A DNA stretch of 64,000 nt from Ligilactobacillus pabuli (GTDB lineage: Bacteria; Bacillota; Bacilli; Lactobacillales; Lactobacillaceae): NCBI RefSeq assembly GCF_022836475.1, contig NZ_BQXH01000012.1, positions 20,684 through 84,683 on the forward strand. Direction: 5' to 3'. Both the position numbers and the translations under genes were made by a program. The notes under the pieces were generated by a model. It saw only the letters and a program-made list of their open reading frames with translations, ran no database searches and was not told where the DNA came from. The first letter of the stretch is position 1, and every line of letters begins with the position of its first letter. Below, in pieces: positions 26,913 through 36,143 of the stretch.

Positions 26913-28704
26913 AAATTTGTTTCAAGGCATCCTTAACTGCTTCTTTGATAGCGTTACTTGAGACAGATGCCCCTGAAATTGCAGCTACGTCAGGAGTATT
27001 TTGGTCGACCATTTCTTGACTCAGCCGTTCCAAAGCAACGTCTCCAACTTCACCAGTTTCACTTTGCTGCAAAATTTCTACTTTGCGTAAAGAATGATCT
27101 TCAGGTGTGACTGTGACTCGCACAACCACCTCATCACCCATTCCAGCATTACTTTTACCAAGATACTGGTTTTCATCAACTGAGTAATTCTTTTCCTGCT
27201 GGATATCACTAGTAACTTCCATTTGCTTAACTTCTAAGTGGCCCGTCATTTCTTCTGTTGGATAATTCTTTTCAGCCGCTGCATTTTCTCCGGCAATCTT
27301 ACCAAAAATCAAGCAGTCAGCAATGTCGCCGCCGCCTTGATATTGGCCGCCCCAAATCGAGCCTAATTCTCCGGCTGCGTACAAACCTGGAATTGGTTGG
27401 TGCTCAGGGTCAAGTACTTCGGCACGTTCGTTTCTCCGTGGCCCACCTTGGGTATTTAACATATAATTTCCTAGCGGAGCTGCATAATAAGGTCCTTGAT
27501 CCAACTGCCGCATCGTTTCTGGTGCACGGTCAAATTCATCAGCTTCTTTTTGACAACCTGCATTAAATTGCTCAACTGCTTCTGCCAAATTTTCAGCTGG
27601 AACGTCGATCAATTTCGCTAACTCTTCAATTGTTGCAGCTTTAACTTCAGTTTCTAGAACTGCTTGATACAACTGATTATCAGCCAGTTCTTCATGTTGA
27701 GTTTGATCAAAAATCATCCATGGATCAGCTTGTGTCAACGGTGTCCGCCATAAGCCATGATTAGCCAAATAGCCGTGGCGTTGCGGTGCATTTTCATTTT
27801 GATACCGGCTGCCGTCATCCCCAACTCGGAAAACTGAACCGTTAGTTAAGGCTGGTCCCATGACCATTGTTGGCCGTTCGCCTTCTTTGGCGCGTAACAT
27901 CGTTGACAAACCGGAGATGGCTTGCATGTGCCATAAATCAGCGCCAGCTTCAATTGCCAAATCAATCCCTTTACCTTGATTATATAAACCGCCAATTGGT
28001 CCGATCGAAGGTTCACCAATGTAATTTTGGACTTTATCTTGGTTATTTTCAAAACCGCCCAGGGTTAAAACAACCCCATTTTGGGCCTTGATATTCAGTT
28101 TTTCTCCAGCACGTTCAACTTGAACCCCGGTAACCTGACGACCATCATTTGCCATGATCAAATGTTCAGCTGGTGTACTAAACCAGATATCAATGTGGTC
28201 AGCACGGTCGACTACTTGTTGCCGTAAGTTTTTCCACAAAGCACCATCGCCAAATTGCTCGTTAACTAGGAGAAAATCAAAATCATCTGCACCAGGCAGT
28301 TCTGGATATTCCGGAGTCATTGGTCCCAAAATCGGTTTCTGACTAGGGTCTTTTTTAATTAATTCCCGAACACTCACTGGTTCAACACCCAAATACTTTT
28401 GAACATACTCGCGCATCTGCGCCAAATTTTCTGTATAAATATTTGTGATTTTTGGTTCAAAGTTCATTGGACCGTTCAATGCCAAATAATATTTTTTAAT
28501 TTCATCAGCCTGAGAACCTGCCATAATCAATTGTCCACAATAGCGGGTATTTCCGCCCTCATGTCCTTGCGGTGCTGAATCAACTAACAGAACTTTAGCC
28601 CCACGATCTGCGGCAAACCGGGCAGCCGTAGCCCCCGCTCCACCAAAGCCAACTACCACAACATCATACTGTGCATCCCACTGTTTCAATTGATTTTCTA
28701 ACAT
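26911..28704 (-). CDS. Fumarate-reductase-like flavoprotein with C-terminal FMN-binding domain
   Basis: About 597 residues. Residues 10-490 form a FAD_binding_2 domain (VVVGFGGAGATAARFAADRGAKVLLVDSA; GLYAAGELGSIWGGQYQGGG near 455), the fold of soluble fumarate/urocanate/acrylate reductases. The last 85 residues resemble an FMN-binding domain ending SGASVSSNAI; the motif has Ser where covalently flavinylated members usually have Thr (SGAT). There is no signal peptide, so it is cytosolic. It probably reduces an unsaturated acid such as fumarate with electrons from flavin. The start is the ATG at 28702-28704 after AAGGAGGAAACCAC; the frame opens ten codons earlier without a site. No ApbE flavin transferase is in the window. 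Confidence 0.85.
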   Translation of the reverse strand: MLENQLKQWDAQYDVVVVGFGGAGATAARFAADRGAKVLLVDSAPQGHEGGNTRYCGQLIMAGSQADEIKKYYLALNGPMNFEPKITNIYTENLAQMREYVQKYLGVEPVSVRELIKKDPSQKPILGPMTPEYPELPGADDFDFLLVNEQFGDGALWKNLRQQVVDRADHIDIWFSTPAEHLIMANDGRQVTGVQVERAGEKLNIKAQNGVVLTLGGFENNQDKVQNYIGEPSIGPIGGLYNQGKGIDLAIEAGADLWHMQAISGLSTMLRAKEGERPTMVMGPALTNGSVFRVGDDGSRYQNENAPQRHGYLANHGLWRTPLTQADPWMIFDQTQHEELADNQLYQAVLETEVKAATIEELAKLIDVPAENLAEAVEQFNAGCQKEADEFDRAPETMRQLDQGPYYAAPLGNYMLNTQGGPRRNERAEVLDPEHQPIPGLYAAGELGSIWGGQYQGGGDIADCLIFGKIAGENAAAEKNYPTEEMTGHLEVKQMEVTSDIQQEKNYSVDENQYLGKSNAGMGDEVVVRVTVTPEDHSLRKVEILQQSETGEVGDVALERLSQEMVDQNTPDVAAISGASVSSNAIKEAVKDALKQI

Positions 28705-28791
28705 GTGGTTTCCTCCTTCTTGGAACCAATTCACTTGTTAATTTTATCACATAAGTTAAAAGAAAACACTACCATTCATTAATTTCTGCAC

Positions 28792-28838
28792 AAAAAAAGA
28801 CACTTTCCTGTCCCCTAAAAGCGACAGCAAAAGTGTCT
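28792..28838 (-). terminator. Intrinsic terminator
   Basis: On the minus strand AGACACTTTTGCTGTC ... GACAGGAAAGTGTCT plus a T run. It ends the small antitoxin-like gene and separates it from the flavoprotein gene. Confidence 0.85.
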
Positions 28839-28871
28839 CATAATTTATGTTTCAAATGTGACCATGACTAG

Positions 28872-29063
28872 CTACAACAATTCTTTTCCCACTGGCTGAG
28901 TACTTTGCCAGCCCTTCAAATCATCCGGCTGTTGATAACTCTCTGGTGTTCCCTGGTAGTGCGCGTATTTTTCTGTTAAATTTTCTGGCTTAATTGGAGT
29001 TAAAACAATCACTGTTTGTCCCTCTCGCTTTTCAGTTTCCATAAAACACAAAGTTCCGCCCAT
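28872..29063 (-). CDS. Small protein resembling the C-terminal half of a MazE/PemI-type antitoxin
   Basis: A 63-residue frame (or 56 from the ATG at 29040-29042). LTPIKPENL...YAHYQGTPESYQQPDDLKGWQ and the final PVGKELL resemble the toxin-wrapping tails of MazE/PemI-like antitoxins. The N-terminal DNA-binding beta-hairpin (GNSxxxxIP) is absent in all three upstream frames, and no toxin gene follows. It is therefore probably a remnant, though it has its own terminator. The ribosome site is poor. It sits at the edge of the AT-rich defence block, where such pairs are common. Confidence 0.4.
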   Translation of the reverse strand: MGGTLCFMETEKREGQTVIVLTPIKPENLTEKYAHYQGTPESYQQPDDLKGWQSTQPVGKELL

Positions 29064-29222
29064 CCAAATCCAAGATTCAACGTTAAAGTCACGTTAACTC
29101 CTGGTTCGACTCCCTGTTTTTTGAATTAGCTTGGAAGCTTTAATGTCACTGGATTTAAGCTATATAGCCAGCAAAAATTTTATCTACTATCAGATTATTT
29201 ATAATAAGATTTCCTTCGAATT

Positions 29223-30890
29223 TTAAGAAATTACCTCAAAATCAGCTTCTATACTTTTACCTTCTAGTTCCCAATGTCTGAACTCATTTATAAAGCTTTC
29301 TCGTTCAGTCATTTCCATCTCCATCTCATTGATTCTACTAAGCAAATTGTTGTACTCAGGGAAAAATTCGTCAAAGAATTGATCAGAATTATTGATAAAT
29401 TCAATATAATCTTTCCGTTGCTCACTCAAGCTTTCTTTAATAGAATTTTTCATTTCTTTAAATTTTTCTTGTTTTTTTACCTCACTATAGCTATCCCACA
29501 ATTCCAATCCTATTCCGATAAACGAACTAACTACATTAACACCTTTCGAGATGTTACTAGCAAGTTTAATCGCCCCCCAAGGTTTGAATTTAAAGCTTGG
29601 CATTAAGAATTTTCGTGCTGCTAAGACCGTATTATTCGAAACTTTAGTATTTTTCAAAAATTCGCCACCCGCTTTAATTCCTTTCAATGTCAAGTCACCA
29701 ACCATGCTATTGTAGTGGCTTAAGCTGGAATCAAAATTAATCTCCGTTTTGGAAATTTCATGAGATATTTTCCCTAATTGACGTTCAAATTCATTTTGTA
29801 TGTTTGTTTCAAGTACAATTCCTTCATCACCTATATTCTTTTCAAAAAAATCTTCAATCGTTTGCATGTCTGTCCCTTTAACTTGAAGTATCAAATCTGT
29901 GAATAATTCTGTAATGTAATCTTTCAAATCAAGTCTGGCAGCATTAATACTTTTTTCCGATTTATTTTGTTCTTTCTGTATGTCAGACATAGCATCTTTA
30001 AATCTATTGATTTCTTCAACTACTGTCACCATTTTTTGTTGCACAATGGGCATCTGTTTTTGAATTACATCCTTTATAATACTTTGACTCGTGGCTAAAA
30101 CTAAAGCATTTTCCCCACCCGAATTTTTAATTTGGTTTGTCGTAGCGATCTGCAGATCGGGGATGTGCGATATCTCATTATATTCTTCTATGTTTGAAAG
30201 CCAATATTCAAATCCTTCGCCGAAAGGATTTGCAGCAACTGCAACGATTGGTACTTCTTGTGATTCACTAATGATTCCAAAATCGCGGAGTCGGGACATA
30301 ATATTTTCTTTCTTTATTTTTAATCGTTCTTGATACTCATCTTTATCTTCCAGATCAACCTCTTCGTCAAATCTACTAAGAACAAATACTACTCGAGAAA
30401 GCAAATTCAGATCCTTGAATAGCCAGTTCAATTCAGCTTTATGGCTATTTTTAATTGGATTATTAGGGCTCATTACATATAATAACAAGTTAGCTTCACT
30501 TACATACCTACGAGTAATTTCTTTATATTTAACCTGATTTTCAGTTTCTTTAAACCCAAATAACCCTGGAGTGTCAATCAAGTCAAAGTCGCTCAGGTGG
30601 TATACTTGAACTTCATCACTTGACTCAGAGATATCGATTTTCATTGTATCAGGATCATAATTACCAGACCAAGCAGCAGCAATTGACGTTTTCCCCTCAG
30701 AAAAGCCTCCTACTAAAACAACTTTAAGTTTACTAGACTTTACATCATTGATACCAGCTGAAATTTTTGTAAGCAGGCCTTCCTTATCTGTTACATCAAA
30801 TCTTTGTCCTTCTTTTACAAACTCTAACAGTCTTTCCAAAATTTCAATTGTTTTTGCTTGTTCTTGTTTAAACTGCTCAATTGTTTCCAT
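29223..30890 (-). CDS. leoA: Dynamin-like GTPase, LeoA-type (Eleos anti-phage system)
   Basis: A 555-residue large GTPase: P-loop GGFSEGKTS (residues 61-69), G3 DTPGLFG (about 106-112) and an S-R-F-D G4 (about 172-175) in place of N/TKxD. Long helices follow, with a hydrophobic helix pair around GAIKLASNISKGVNVVSSFIGIGLELW (about 440-467) and a charged C-terminus. Size and order fit LeoA/bacterial dynamin-like proteins, which act at membranes. Its ATG overlaps the upstream GTPase gene by 14 bp, with GGAGA upstream. A LeoA plus LeoBC pair is the composition of the Eleos defence system. AT-rich relative to flanking genes. The family is clear; the Eleos label rests on architecture and pairing. 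Confidence 0.65.
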   Translation of the reverse strand: METIEQFKQEQAKTIEILERLLEFVKEGQRFDVTDKEGLLTKISAGINDVKSSKLKVVLVGGFSEGKTSIAAAWSGNYDPDTMKIDISESSDEVQVYHLSDFDLIDTPGLFGFKETENQVKYKEITRRYVSEANLLLYVMSPNNPIKNSHKAELNWLFKDLNLLSRVVFVLSRFDEEVDLEDKDEYQERLKIKKENIMSRLRDFGIISESQEVPIVAVAANPFGEGFEYWLSNIEEYNEISHIPDLQIATTNQIKNSGGENALVLATSQSIIKDVIQKQMPIVQQKMVTVVEEINRFKDAMSDIQKEQNKSEKSINAARLDLKDYITELFTDLILQVKGTDMQTIEDFFEKNIGDEGIVLETNIQNEFERQLGKISHEISKTEINFDSSLSHYNSMVGDLTLKGIKAGGEFLKNTKVSNNTVLAARKFLMPSFKFKPWGAIKLASNISKGVNVVSSFIGIGLELWDSYSEVKKQEKFKEMKNSIKESLSEQRKDYIEFINNSDQFFDEFFPEYNNLLSRINEMEMEMTERESFINEFRHWELEGKSIEADFEVIS

Positions 30891-33363
30891 TATGATTTTC
30901 TCCTATCTCTTTATTCATTTGAAACGAGAGTTTTTGAATGTCTTTTTTTACTCTCAGAAACGTTTCTGTCATAGTCTTTACGTGAATCTGTGGTTTATTA
31001 AGTCCTTTTTTGATTTCTCCAATACCAACAATCATATCTTCTTTGATATCTGATTGTTGTTTTTTAAGTTCTTTTTCCATTTCTGCTGCAACTTTGTCGA
31101 TATTTTCATCTGCATTCTTTCGCTGCTGAGCTTTATGAAAATCCTCATTGAGTGCAGCCTTAATCTTTTTATAAACACCCCAAATCATTGCTAAGGATGA
31201 CATAACCAACTCCACCCATCCTATTGGATTAGTAATATTTACCGCAATTATAACTAAACCAACTATACCTTCAGCTATCCCAACTACAGTAGCTTTAACA
31301 TTTATATTTGGCTTTATATTAATCTCTGGATTAAATTTAAAGTTAAAGTCCATAGAATTTGAGTATTTATCGACAAGCTCGCTAACATGTTTTTGAAAAG
31401 TAGCGACGATATCCGATATTTCTTGAACAAATTCTTTGCCTGCTTTATCCATGTGTGACTTTAAAGTTTTAGTGAAGTAAACTACCCCCTCTTTAGTTTG
31501 CTTCTTTAAAATTTGCTCAAAAGATTTATCATCAATTCCTTTATCAATATCCGCATATATCTTTTTACGCATTTCATTTTTCATCGCTATAATAGATTGA
31601 TGCGAGGCGTTTTTTAAACTCTGTTCATAGATACTTCCAGCTATATCAAGTTTGTCAGAAGTGATTCCTAGGTTTTCACTCAATGTATTTTGTAATCTCT
31701 TAAATGTAGAATGAATTTCATTAATTTCTTCTATCGTTTTCTGCAAGGTAAGAGAAATCTTTTTATAATTAGAATTTACAATTTTCTCCTCTACATTTAC
31801 AATTAGCTGACCAGTCATCCAGCTTGCAAAATTTGGTACTAGACTCAAATCAAGTACTTTTGACAAATCTAAAAATCTATCCCGAAATTTTTGTTTAGAT
31901 TTATCAAATTTCCCTCCATAATAATTACCTAACGCTATGAATGCTGGATATGCGCTTAAATATTTATGTGAAGCATAATTTTCTCCAAATAAATCTGATA
32001 GAACTGTATCGACGTCCTTAAGACTCTTCGACTCCTCGCCACTGATTAATCCTTCTTTCAACGGTCGTGGGCTAGTTATCGGTTTGTTGTATATATAGTA
32101 AACTTCACTATTTTTTGAAAGCTGTCGAGAAATCTTTTCAATGGTCCCCAGACTCTCATCGTCACCCTTTTGTGGTGGTGTTGGATTCTTACTTATGTAA
32201 AAAATAACGTGCGCTTTATTAACAGCACTATCAATAGCTTTTTGGACGTCTTCTTCCTTTCCTTCAATACCAGGTAGGTCAAGTATCGTAAAACTTTTAC
32301 CCTTAATTTCAAAATAATATTTACCAACAGTCTGTGTAAAATCCGACTTTCCATCGCCCACAATAGCTCCATCACTAAAATTCTTCAAATCATCAACCAT
32401 CATATTTTTTTTACGCTCGTTAATATCTAATTCACTTTTAATGACACTTTGCTGATCTGCTGTCTTCATTTTGTAAGATTTAATTTCTTTTTCAAAGCTC
32501 TCACACTCGTTAGTAATTGATTGAACTTGATTAATTAACTGAGCTTTCATATTTTCCATTTGATTAACAAGTGATTCTTTTTCAGATTTAGTTTCATACA
32601 CTTTTTTTTCTAATTGTTCTACTTCACATGTCAGAGAATTTATTTCCTTTTGTTCTTCTAATTTGTGAAACCAACTTCTCAGCATACTCCATGTGCTGGA
32701 AAGCATTTTATCTAAAATAACTCGATTTAAATTACTCTTTTCATTTCCTAATTTAGCAATTTCTTCGTCTATCTCAGAAATCGTTAAATTAAAATCATCC
32801 ACTTTAACTTGAATTTTTAAAATATTGCTATCTGATATCGCTTTAAGTTTTCTGATTCTATTTTTTCGATTATTAATACATTTTTTACTAACTAAAATTT
32901 TTTGCTCAAGTTCCTCAGATATTCTACTTATTGCTTTTTTATTTTCATCAATACGTTTGTCTGCACTGTCTAACAAAATTTTGGTTTGTTCAAAGTTTTG
33001 TCGTTCTTCATTTTTTCTGCTCTCATTCAGCAATATTCTTAAGCTCTCTACTAAAGTTGATTTACCAGCGTTAGTTTCTCCATATAAGGCAATAGTAAAA
33101 GTTTCCCATTCTGAATCTTTTTCAAGGGATTTTATATTCTCATTTATTTCATTCCGAACATCACTTAATTTATTTATTGCCTCTTTACTATATTCTTTAA
33201 ACTCATTTTCTTCATTTCCATTTTTACTATATTCTTCAAACTCATTTTCTTCATTTCCATTTTTAAGAGCATTCAGTAATTCTTCAATCTCATTAATTAT
33301 TTTAGTATATATATTCTGTTGCGAATCATTCATTTCTATCATAAGTTCACTGAATTCCTCCAT
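30877..33363 (-). CDS. leoBC: Dynamin-like GTPase, LeoBC-type, with coiled-coil insertion
   Basis: About 828 residues. P-loop GETNAGKST lies at about 95-103 and the G3 DLPGIEG at about 360, separated by about 250 residues of Lys/Glu-rich predicted coiled coil, far more than in an ordinary GTPase domain. YIYNKP (about 425) is a likely G4. A hydrophobic stretch (VVGIAEGIVGLVIIAVNITNPIGW, about 715-740) could insert into membrane. It forms the two-gene unit with leoA downstream (14-bp overlap). The N-terminus holds a 13-residue duplication (NGNEENEF.EYSK twice). The start is unsure: ATG 33361-33363 or the next Met codons; a TTG at 33405 also opens the frame, and no start has a good ribosome site. 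Confidence 0.65.
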   Translation of the reverse strand: MEEFSELMIEMNDSQQNIYTKIINEIEELLNALKNGNEENEFEEYSKNGNEENEFKEYSKEAINKLSDVRNEINENIKSLEKDSEWETFTIALYGETNAGKSTLVESLRILLNESRKNEERQNFEQTKILLDSADKRIDENKKAISRISEELEQKILVSKKCINNRKNRIRKLKAISDSNILKIQVKVDDFNLTISEIDEEIAKLGNEKSNLNRVILDKMLSSTWSMLRSWFHKLEEQKEINSLTCEVEQLEKKVYETKSEKESLVNQMENMKAQLINQVQSITNECESFEKEIKSYKMKTADQQSVIKSELDINERKKNMMVDDLKNFSDGAIVGDGKSDFTQTVGKYYFEIKGKSFTILDLPGIEGKEEDVQKAIDSAVNKAHVIFYISKNPTPPQKGDDESLGTIEKISRQLSKNSEVYYIYNKPITSPRPLKEGLISGEESKSLKDVDTVLSDLFGENYASHKYLSAYPAFIALGNYYGGKFDKSKQKFRDRFLDLSKVLDLSLVPNFASWMTGQLIVNVEEKIVNSNYKKISLTLQKTIEEINEIHSTFKRLQNTLSENLGITSDKLDIAGSIYEQSLKNASHQSIIAMKNEMRKKIYADIDKGIDDKSFEQILKKQTKEGVVYFTKTLKSHMDKAGKEFVQEISDIVATFQKHVSELVDKYSNSMDFNFKFNPEINIKPNINVKATVVGIAEGIVGLVIIAVNITNPIGWVELVMSSLAMIWGVYKKIKAALNEDFHKAQQRKNADENIDKVAAEMEKELKKQQSDIKEDMIVGIGEIKKGLNKPQIHVKTMTETFLRVKKDIQKLSFQMNKEIGENHNGNN
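33189..33270. repeat. 39-bp in-frame tandem duplication inside leoBC
   Basis: TACTATATTCTT.AAACTCATTTTCTTCATTTCCATTTT occurs twice, 39 bp apart, encoding two copies of NGNEENEF(E/K)EYSK. The near identity implies a recent duplication, and a length-variable acidic spacer before the GTPase domain. Confidence 0.85.
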
Positions 33364-33419
33364 TATAGATTGCTGAATTTTGATGTTTATACAACTAATT
33401 GTCAATCCTTATAGGAAAC

Positions 33420-34100
33420 TAGCACTCATTAACCCTACTTTCCAAACCAATTTCCCACCTAACATCCCCGTAAATGATTTATTCGTCAATTCTTCGGATA
33501 ACTCATTGATCAACTGAATCATCTTCTGATTGGCCGCAATTTATATTAATCAATTTACCAACCAAATACCGATTTTCAAGTATACTATCCAAAGAAAAAT
33601 CAAACCTGACAAATTCTCCTTTGACTAATTTTATCATAGTATCTTTGTCACCATAATTAGATTCTCCGGCTACATCCATTGAATTCAATTATGTTAGTGG
33701 CGATTACTAAGATTGATTCATCCTTCTTCAACTACGACAAACTCACCAACAAAAGACAAATTATCTATTTCATTGGCTAAAAACTTCTGTAATTTTCATT
33801 TGATGAATATTTGTTGGACTTCATAAAAAATTATCAATAAAATTTTCTTTTTGATAGCCAACTGCATTCTCCCAACCAGGCTTTTTGAACTCGCTAGTAT
33901 AGAACTCTGTATTACTTCCGGATGGTTTCGAATAATCACTCCTTGTCCTTTCAAGCACAAATAATCTGAAATACTACCGAAGTAAAACTGTCCCCATTAT
34001 TTCTCCACTGATACTGAATAATTGATTGATGACACTCGATGGTACTAATGTATAGCTTTGAACATAAGCACTGATCGTGGATTTCTTTAATTCACTGGCC
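33420..34100 (-). pseudogene. Decayed coding sequence (minus strand)
   Basis: No long frame is open, but short minus-strand runs read like protein and shift frame from one to the next: a stretch with SYTLVPSSVINQLFSISGEI (about 34000-34050), one with SGSNTEFYTSEFKKPGWENAVGYQ (about 33850-33930), and one with MIKLVKGEFVRFDFSLDSI (about 33540-33640). They could be the C-terminus of a secreted or polymorphic toxin and a small partner, but I cannot name the family. The block is AT-rich like the leo genes. Confidence 0.4.
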
Positions 34101-34577
34101 CACTATCATTTTATCCGATGTAAAAATCTAAACATTGCTTCATTTCCAATGTCATCTCTTAATTATACCATTCGTATAAAATTCCGTATAAATTATCATA
34201 TATTAAAAAAGAAAAATATTATGCTAGTCAAAATTTCATATTTAAGCGTACCAAAAGAAAAGTTGGCTTTACTATGAAGGTTTCGAGTGATTAAGGACTT
34301 TGGCCCTCATCCCACCATTTTCAAACTTATAGCCACTTCTTATTCATCGATTTGATTCTTTGACTAAAACTTCCTTCATATTCTGCCTCGCGATAGACAA
34401 CTTTGTCTTTGACTTTTAATATCGACCACTATAGCTCATAGCGGACTCGCATCACCTAGTTACTACCCATACCGAGTGTATAAAAAAGGCGCTTTGCAAA
34501 ATGAATTGCGAAACGTCTAAAAAAACGGATATAAAGCTGTTTTTAGCTCTTAAAAAATTGTGAAAACTTTACGGTCT
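34100..34577. other. AT-rich non-coding or degenerate stretch
   Basis: I see no supported gene. It contains short hairpins such as GCGCTTTGCAAAA..TTGCGAAACGT near 34490-34520. It continues the decayed region and ends at a dispersed repeat element. Confidence 0.4.
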
Positions 34578-34635
34578 TTTTAAGCCCTGGTCTCCGCTAG
34601 TGCTCGAGTCCTCCCAGTTTGCTCCGCTCTGTTTT
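34578..34635 (+). repeat. Dispersed intergenic element (3' half only)
   Basis: GCCCTGGTCTCCGCTAGTGCTCGAGTCCTCCCAGTTTGCTCCGCTCTGTTTT matches the second half of 15317-15437. It marks the boundary between the AT-rich block and the next ordinary gene. Confidence 0.75.
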
Positions 34636-35305
34636 ATTGCAGATTCAACGTTAGATCATAGTCCTGGTACGCTCCATCGTCTTCGTAATCATCCGTATCA
34701 TAGTCAGCCGAAAACTTCAGGCGTACACTAGTCAGGTCTGTCACAGAATCTAAATCCTTGACTGGAAATGAGACCCAGCCGTCTTTCGTGGCATCCTTGG
34801 CAATTTCGCCATCCCACGATTCACTGCCGGTTGCTTCTTGTTGCTGACCATCGTTATAGATTGCCGTTCCCTGAGTAGGATAAAAATTAATGTCACGCGT
34901 TGGTGTCACTGACAAATGCAAGCGCACAAAACCATGGACGTCAAACTTACCATCGTTCGCGGATTCATATTCTTGCGGTTTGACTTGGTCCACTTCCACC
35001 TCATCTAAGACGACTTTCGTTCCGACCCAACTGGTATCCGTGATCTTAGCCGGATACTTCTTTTGTTCTTGCAAATGGTAGTCTTCGTAGTTAATTTCTA
35101 AGACTTTGCTGGATCCACTGCTTTTCTTGGTCGGTGTTGCTGCCGTTTTATCGGTGCCTTTCTCACTGGCCGTCGTCCGATGACCAGAAATTTTCCCCGT
35201 CTTGGGACTCGTCGACGTGGACTTGTCTGCTTGTTTCTCAGAAGAACAAGCCGCTAACAAACCGCACAGTAACAAAGTTGTCCCCACCGTGATCGCTTTT
35301 CTCAT
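34634..35305 (-). CDS. Lipoprotein of unknown function
   Basis: A 223-residue exported lipoprotein: MRKAITVGTTLLLCGLLAAC with lipobox LAAC (Cys20), then a Ser/Thr/Lys-rich tether to about residue 68 and a mature domain (about 68-223) rich in beta strands and acidic residues (TSVRLKFSADYDTDDYEDDG near the end). The fold could be an immunoglobulin-like sandwich as in DUF4352-type lipoproteins, but I do not recognise it. It is monocistronic. No neighbour hints at function. Confidence 0.7.
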   Translation of the reverse strand: MRKAITVGTTLLLCGLLAACSSEKQADKSTSTSPKTGKISGHRTTASEKGTDKTAATPTKKSSGSSKVLEINYEDYHLQEQKKYPAKITDTSWVGTKVVLDEVEVDQVKPQEYESANDGKFDVHGFVRLHLSVTPTRDINFYPTQGTAIYNDGQQQEATGSESWDGEIAKDATKDGWVSFPVKDLDSVTDLTSVRLKFSADYDTDDYEDDGAYQDYDLTLNLQ

Positions 35306-35413
35306 TGTATCTACCTCACTTCTGCATTCATTTGAGCTTTAGTGCCCTACTGAATAGATACGCAAAAAAACGCGATTTTAGTTTTTATTTGGCAACTTTT
35401 TTTAAATTTTTTT

Positions 35414-35863
35414 CTAATCCCAGTCCTGCCACGGCTGCGGTGCTTCATTTGCCGACTGAGTTTCTTTTGCCCGGACATTTCTGATGGACTCTAACAAAAC
35501 CATCGCCGTCTGCTGGTCAGTCAAATGTTGGAGCACGACTTCGTTTTCACGGTAGCCGGCCACGATCCCGCTCACTTCGACCGGCACTAAATTATCATCG
35601 ACTTCTTCCAATTGCAAAGTGACCGGCTTTTTCGTTTGCCAGGCCTGCATCAGCAAGCGAGAGATCTCGTCGTCAGCTTGTTGCGGTTGGCGGACTGGCG
35701 GCGTCTGGCGGCCAACTTGTTTGAGCGCACTCGTGTGATCCGATAAAAAGAAGCCCTGCCACTTGAGCATTCCCCGGTCCTGATATTCGTAGTCAAAAAA
35801 ATGTTGCAGCTCTGCCTCATTAAAATCAGCTGGATTATATTTCAAGCGTTTTTTATATACCAT
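35414..35863 (-). CDS. YolD-like family protein
   Basis: About 149 residues from the ATG at 35861-35863, which follows GAGGTGAGGAGC; the frame is open 17 codons further up without a site. The N-terminal half has FDYEYQDRGMLKWQGFFLSDH, like the DRGxxKW.PF motif of YolD-like proteins, and the C-terminal half (VTLQLEEVDDNLVPVEVSGIVAGY) fits the small beta barrel of that family. YolD genes usually accompany a Y-family polymerase; none is adjacent here. Function in the cell is unknown. Confidence in the family is moderate. Confidence 0.55.
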   Translation of the reverse strand: MVYKKRLKYNPADFNEAELQHFFDYEYQDRGMLKWQGFFLSDHTSALKQVGRQTPPVRQPQQADDEISRLLMQAWQTKKPVTLQLEEVDDNLVPVEVSGIVAGYRENEVVLQHLTDQQTAMVLLESIRNVRAKETQSANEAPQPWQDWD

Positions 35864-36143
35864 GCTCCTCACCTCAATTCCTATTATACGAACAAATGTT
35901 CTAGTTGTAAACAAAAAATAACAAGGTGCCCTTTCACAACATAGCTCACCTTACTCTTTTGAAATTATAATTTTGACTGAATAATCACCAGAATCGCAAC
36001 TAGATTTGAACAAAACTTTTTCTACCGCAAACAAAGAATTTTACAAAATATTTTTAGTTTGTTACGGTTACTGTATAGATTTAAACATTTCTATTCATAG
36101 TAACTAAGTTAATCGTACCCAAAGATGGAAGGTAATAATTTTT

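Noticed and set aside
34578..34635. Insertion sequence end
   Set aside because: The block matches only the small dispersed intergenic element; no transposase frame or target duplication is seen.
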